Assembly (NCBI GenBank): GCA_003105305.1
Contig: PQAQ01000226.1
Coordinates: 1 to 13,727 of the forward strand
Length of the DNA stretch: 13,727 nucleotides
Direction: 5' to 3'
Origin: Candidatus Methylomirabilota bacterium
GTDB taxonomy: Bacteria; Methylomirabilota; Methylomirabilia; Methylomirabilales; Methylomirabilaceae
Within the stretch, counting starts at the first letter, position 1. Each line of letters begins with the position of its first letter. Positions 13,556 to 13,727 of this stretch are shown one piece after another. The notes below the pieces were generated by a model, which saw nothing but the letters and a program-made list of their open reading frames with translations, searched no databases and was not told the origin of the DNA. The position numbers and the translations under genes were made by a program.

Positions 13556-13727
13556 TGAACTCCCTCACCTTCTGATGATCTTTGTGTCCCGCGGATGCCT
13601 CGACGCCGCTGCAGACATCAACCGCATACGGACCGACCTGCGTGACCGCGAGCGCGACATTGTCCGGCGTCAGCCCACCCGACAGGATCACCCTGGACTG
13701 GCGCGCCGCCTTGGCTGCGATCTCCCA
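13524..13727 (-). CDS. trpF: Phosphoribosylanthranilate isomerase, C-terminal part
   Basis: TrpF isomerises phosphoribosylanthranilate to the carboxyphenylamino deoxyribulose phosphate in tryptophan synthesis. Only the last 67 codons are in the window; the N-terminal part lies beyond 13727. The visible part has [14 protein letters not shown] (phosphate-binding barrel loop), then [18 protein letters not shown], the typical TrpF C-terminal signature with the DVxSGVE phosphate loop, and it ends in a short helix. The stop at 13524-13526 is inside trpB. Position before trpB-trpA is the usual trpFBA order. Confidence 0.95.
   Translation of the reverse strand, partial: WEIAAKAARQSRVILSGGLTPDNVALAVTQVGPYAVDVCSGVEASAGHKDHQKVREFIEHARTADAH

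Noticed and set aside
1..13727. CRISPR array, tRNA, rRNA, insertion sequence or prophage
   Set aside because: No regular repeat-spacer pattern, no tRNA-like cloverleaf, no transposase or integrase frame was seen on either strand by eye.

Overview
The window reads as ordinary chromosome from a GC-rich, diderm (Gram-negative type) bacterium. The outer-membrane secretin PilQ, the lipoprotein PilP and the rest of the type IV pilus alignment complex show the double membrane. Gene content and order (trpFBA, pilMNOPQ, aroC-aroK-aroB-aroQ, efp, thiE) would fit a Methylomirabilota/NC10-like, Nitrospirota-like or Desulfobacterota-like genome. That placement is inference from memory of gene order and needs a similarity search. 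Every supported gene is on the minus strand, so transcription runs from the high coordinates to the low ones; no plus-strand gene is supported.

Layout in the direction of transcription: (1) 13727-11502, the end of the tryptophan operon: the C-terminal part of trpF, then trpB and trpA, with overlapping genes. (2) 11501-11281, the only sizeable non-coding gap (221 nt), AT-richer than its surroundings. It holds an 8-bp inverted repeat around a TTGACA, three copies of TTATAGT at near-helical spacing and a candidate promoter for pilM. (3) 11280-6294, pilM-pilN-pilO-pilP-pilQ, tightly packed, encoding the cytoplasm-to-outer-membrane alignment complex of a type IV pilus. (4) 6264-4481, two exported proteins without an obvious named function: a four-cysteine beta-rich protein and a glutamine-amidotransferase-like protein lacking a recognisable nucleophile. 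(5) 4476-1218, aroC, aroK, aroB and aroQ: four shikimate-pathway enzymes with junctions of 1 to 4 nt. (6) 1178-1, efp (elongation factor P) and the first 204 codons of thiE.

How it fits together: PilM, N, O, P and Q form one assembly. AroB (step 2), AroQ (step 3), AroK (step 5) and AroC (step 7) supply chorismate; TrpF, TrpB and TrpA finish the branch from chorismate to tryptophan. EF-P helps ribosomes through polyproline stretches, and one such PPP lies in PilP. The block from pilM to thiE has no convincing internal terminator and may be one long transcription unit. The window looks mostly like housekeeping DNA. The most unusual parts are the two unnamed exported proteins between pilQ and aroC, the architecture of this PilQ, and the repeat-bearing pilM upstream region.
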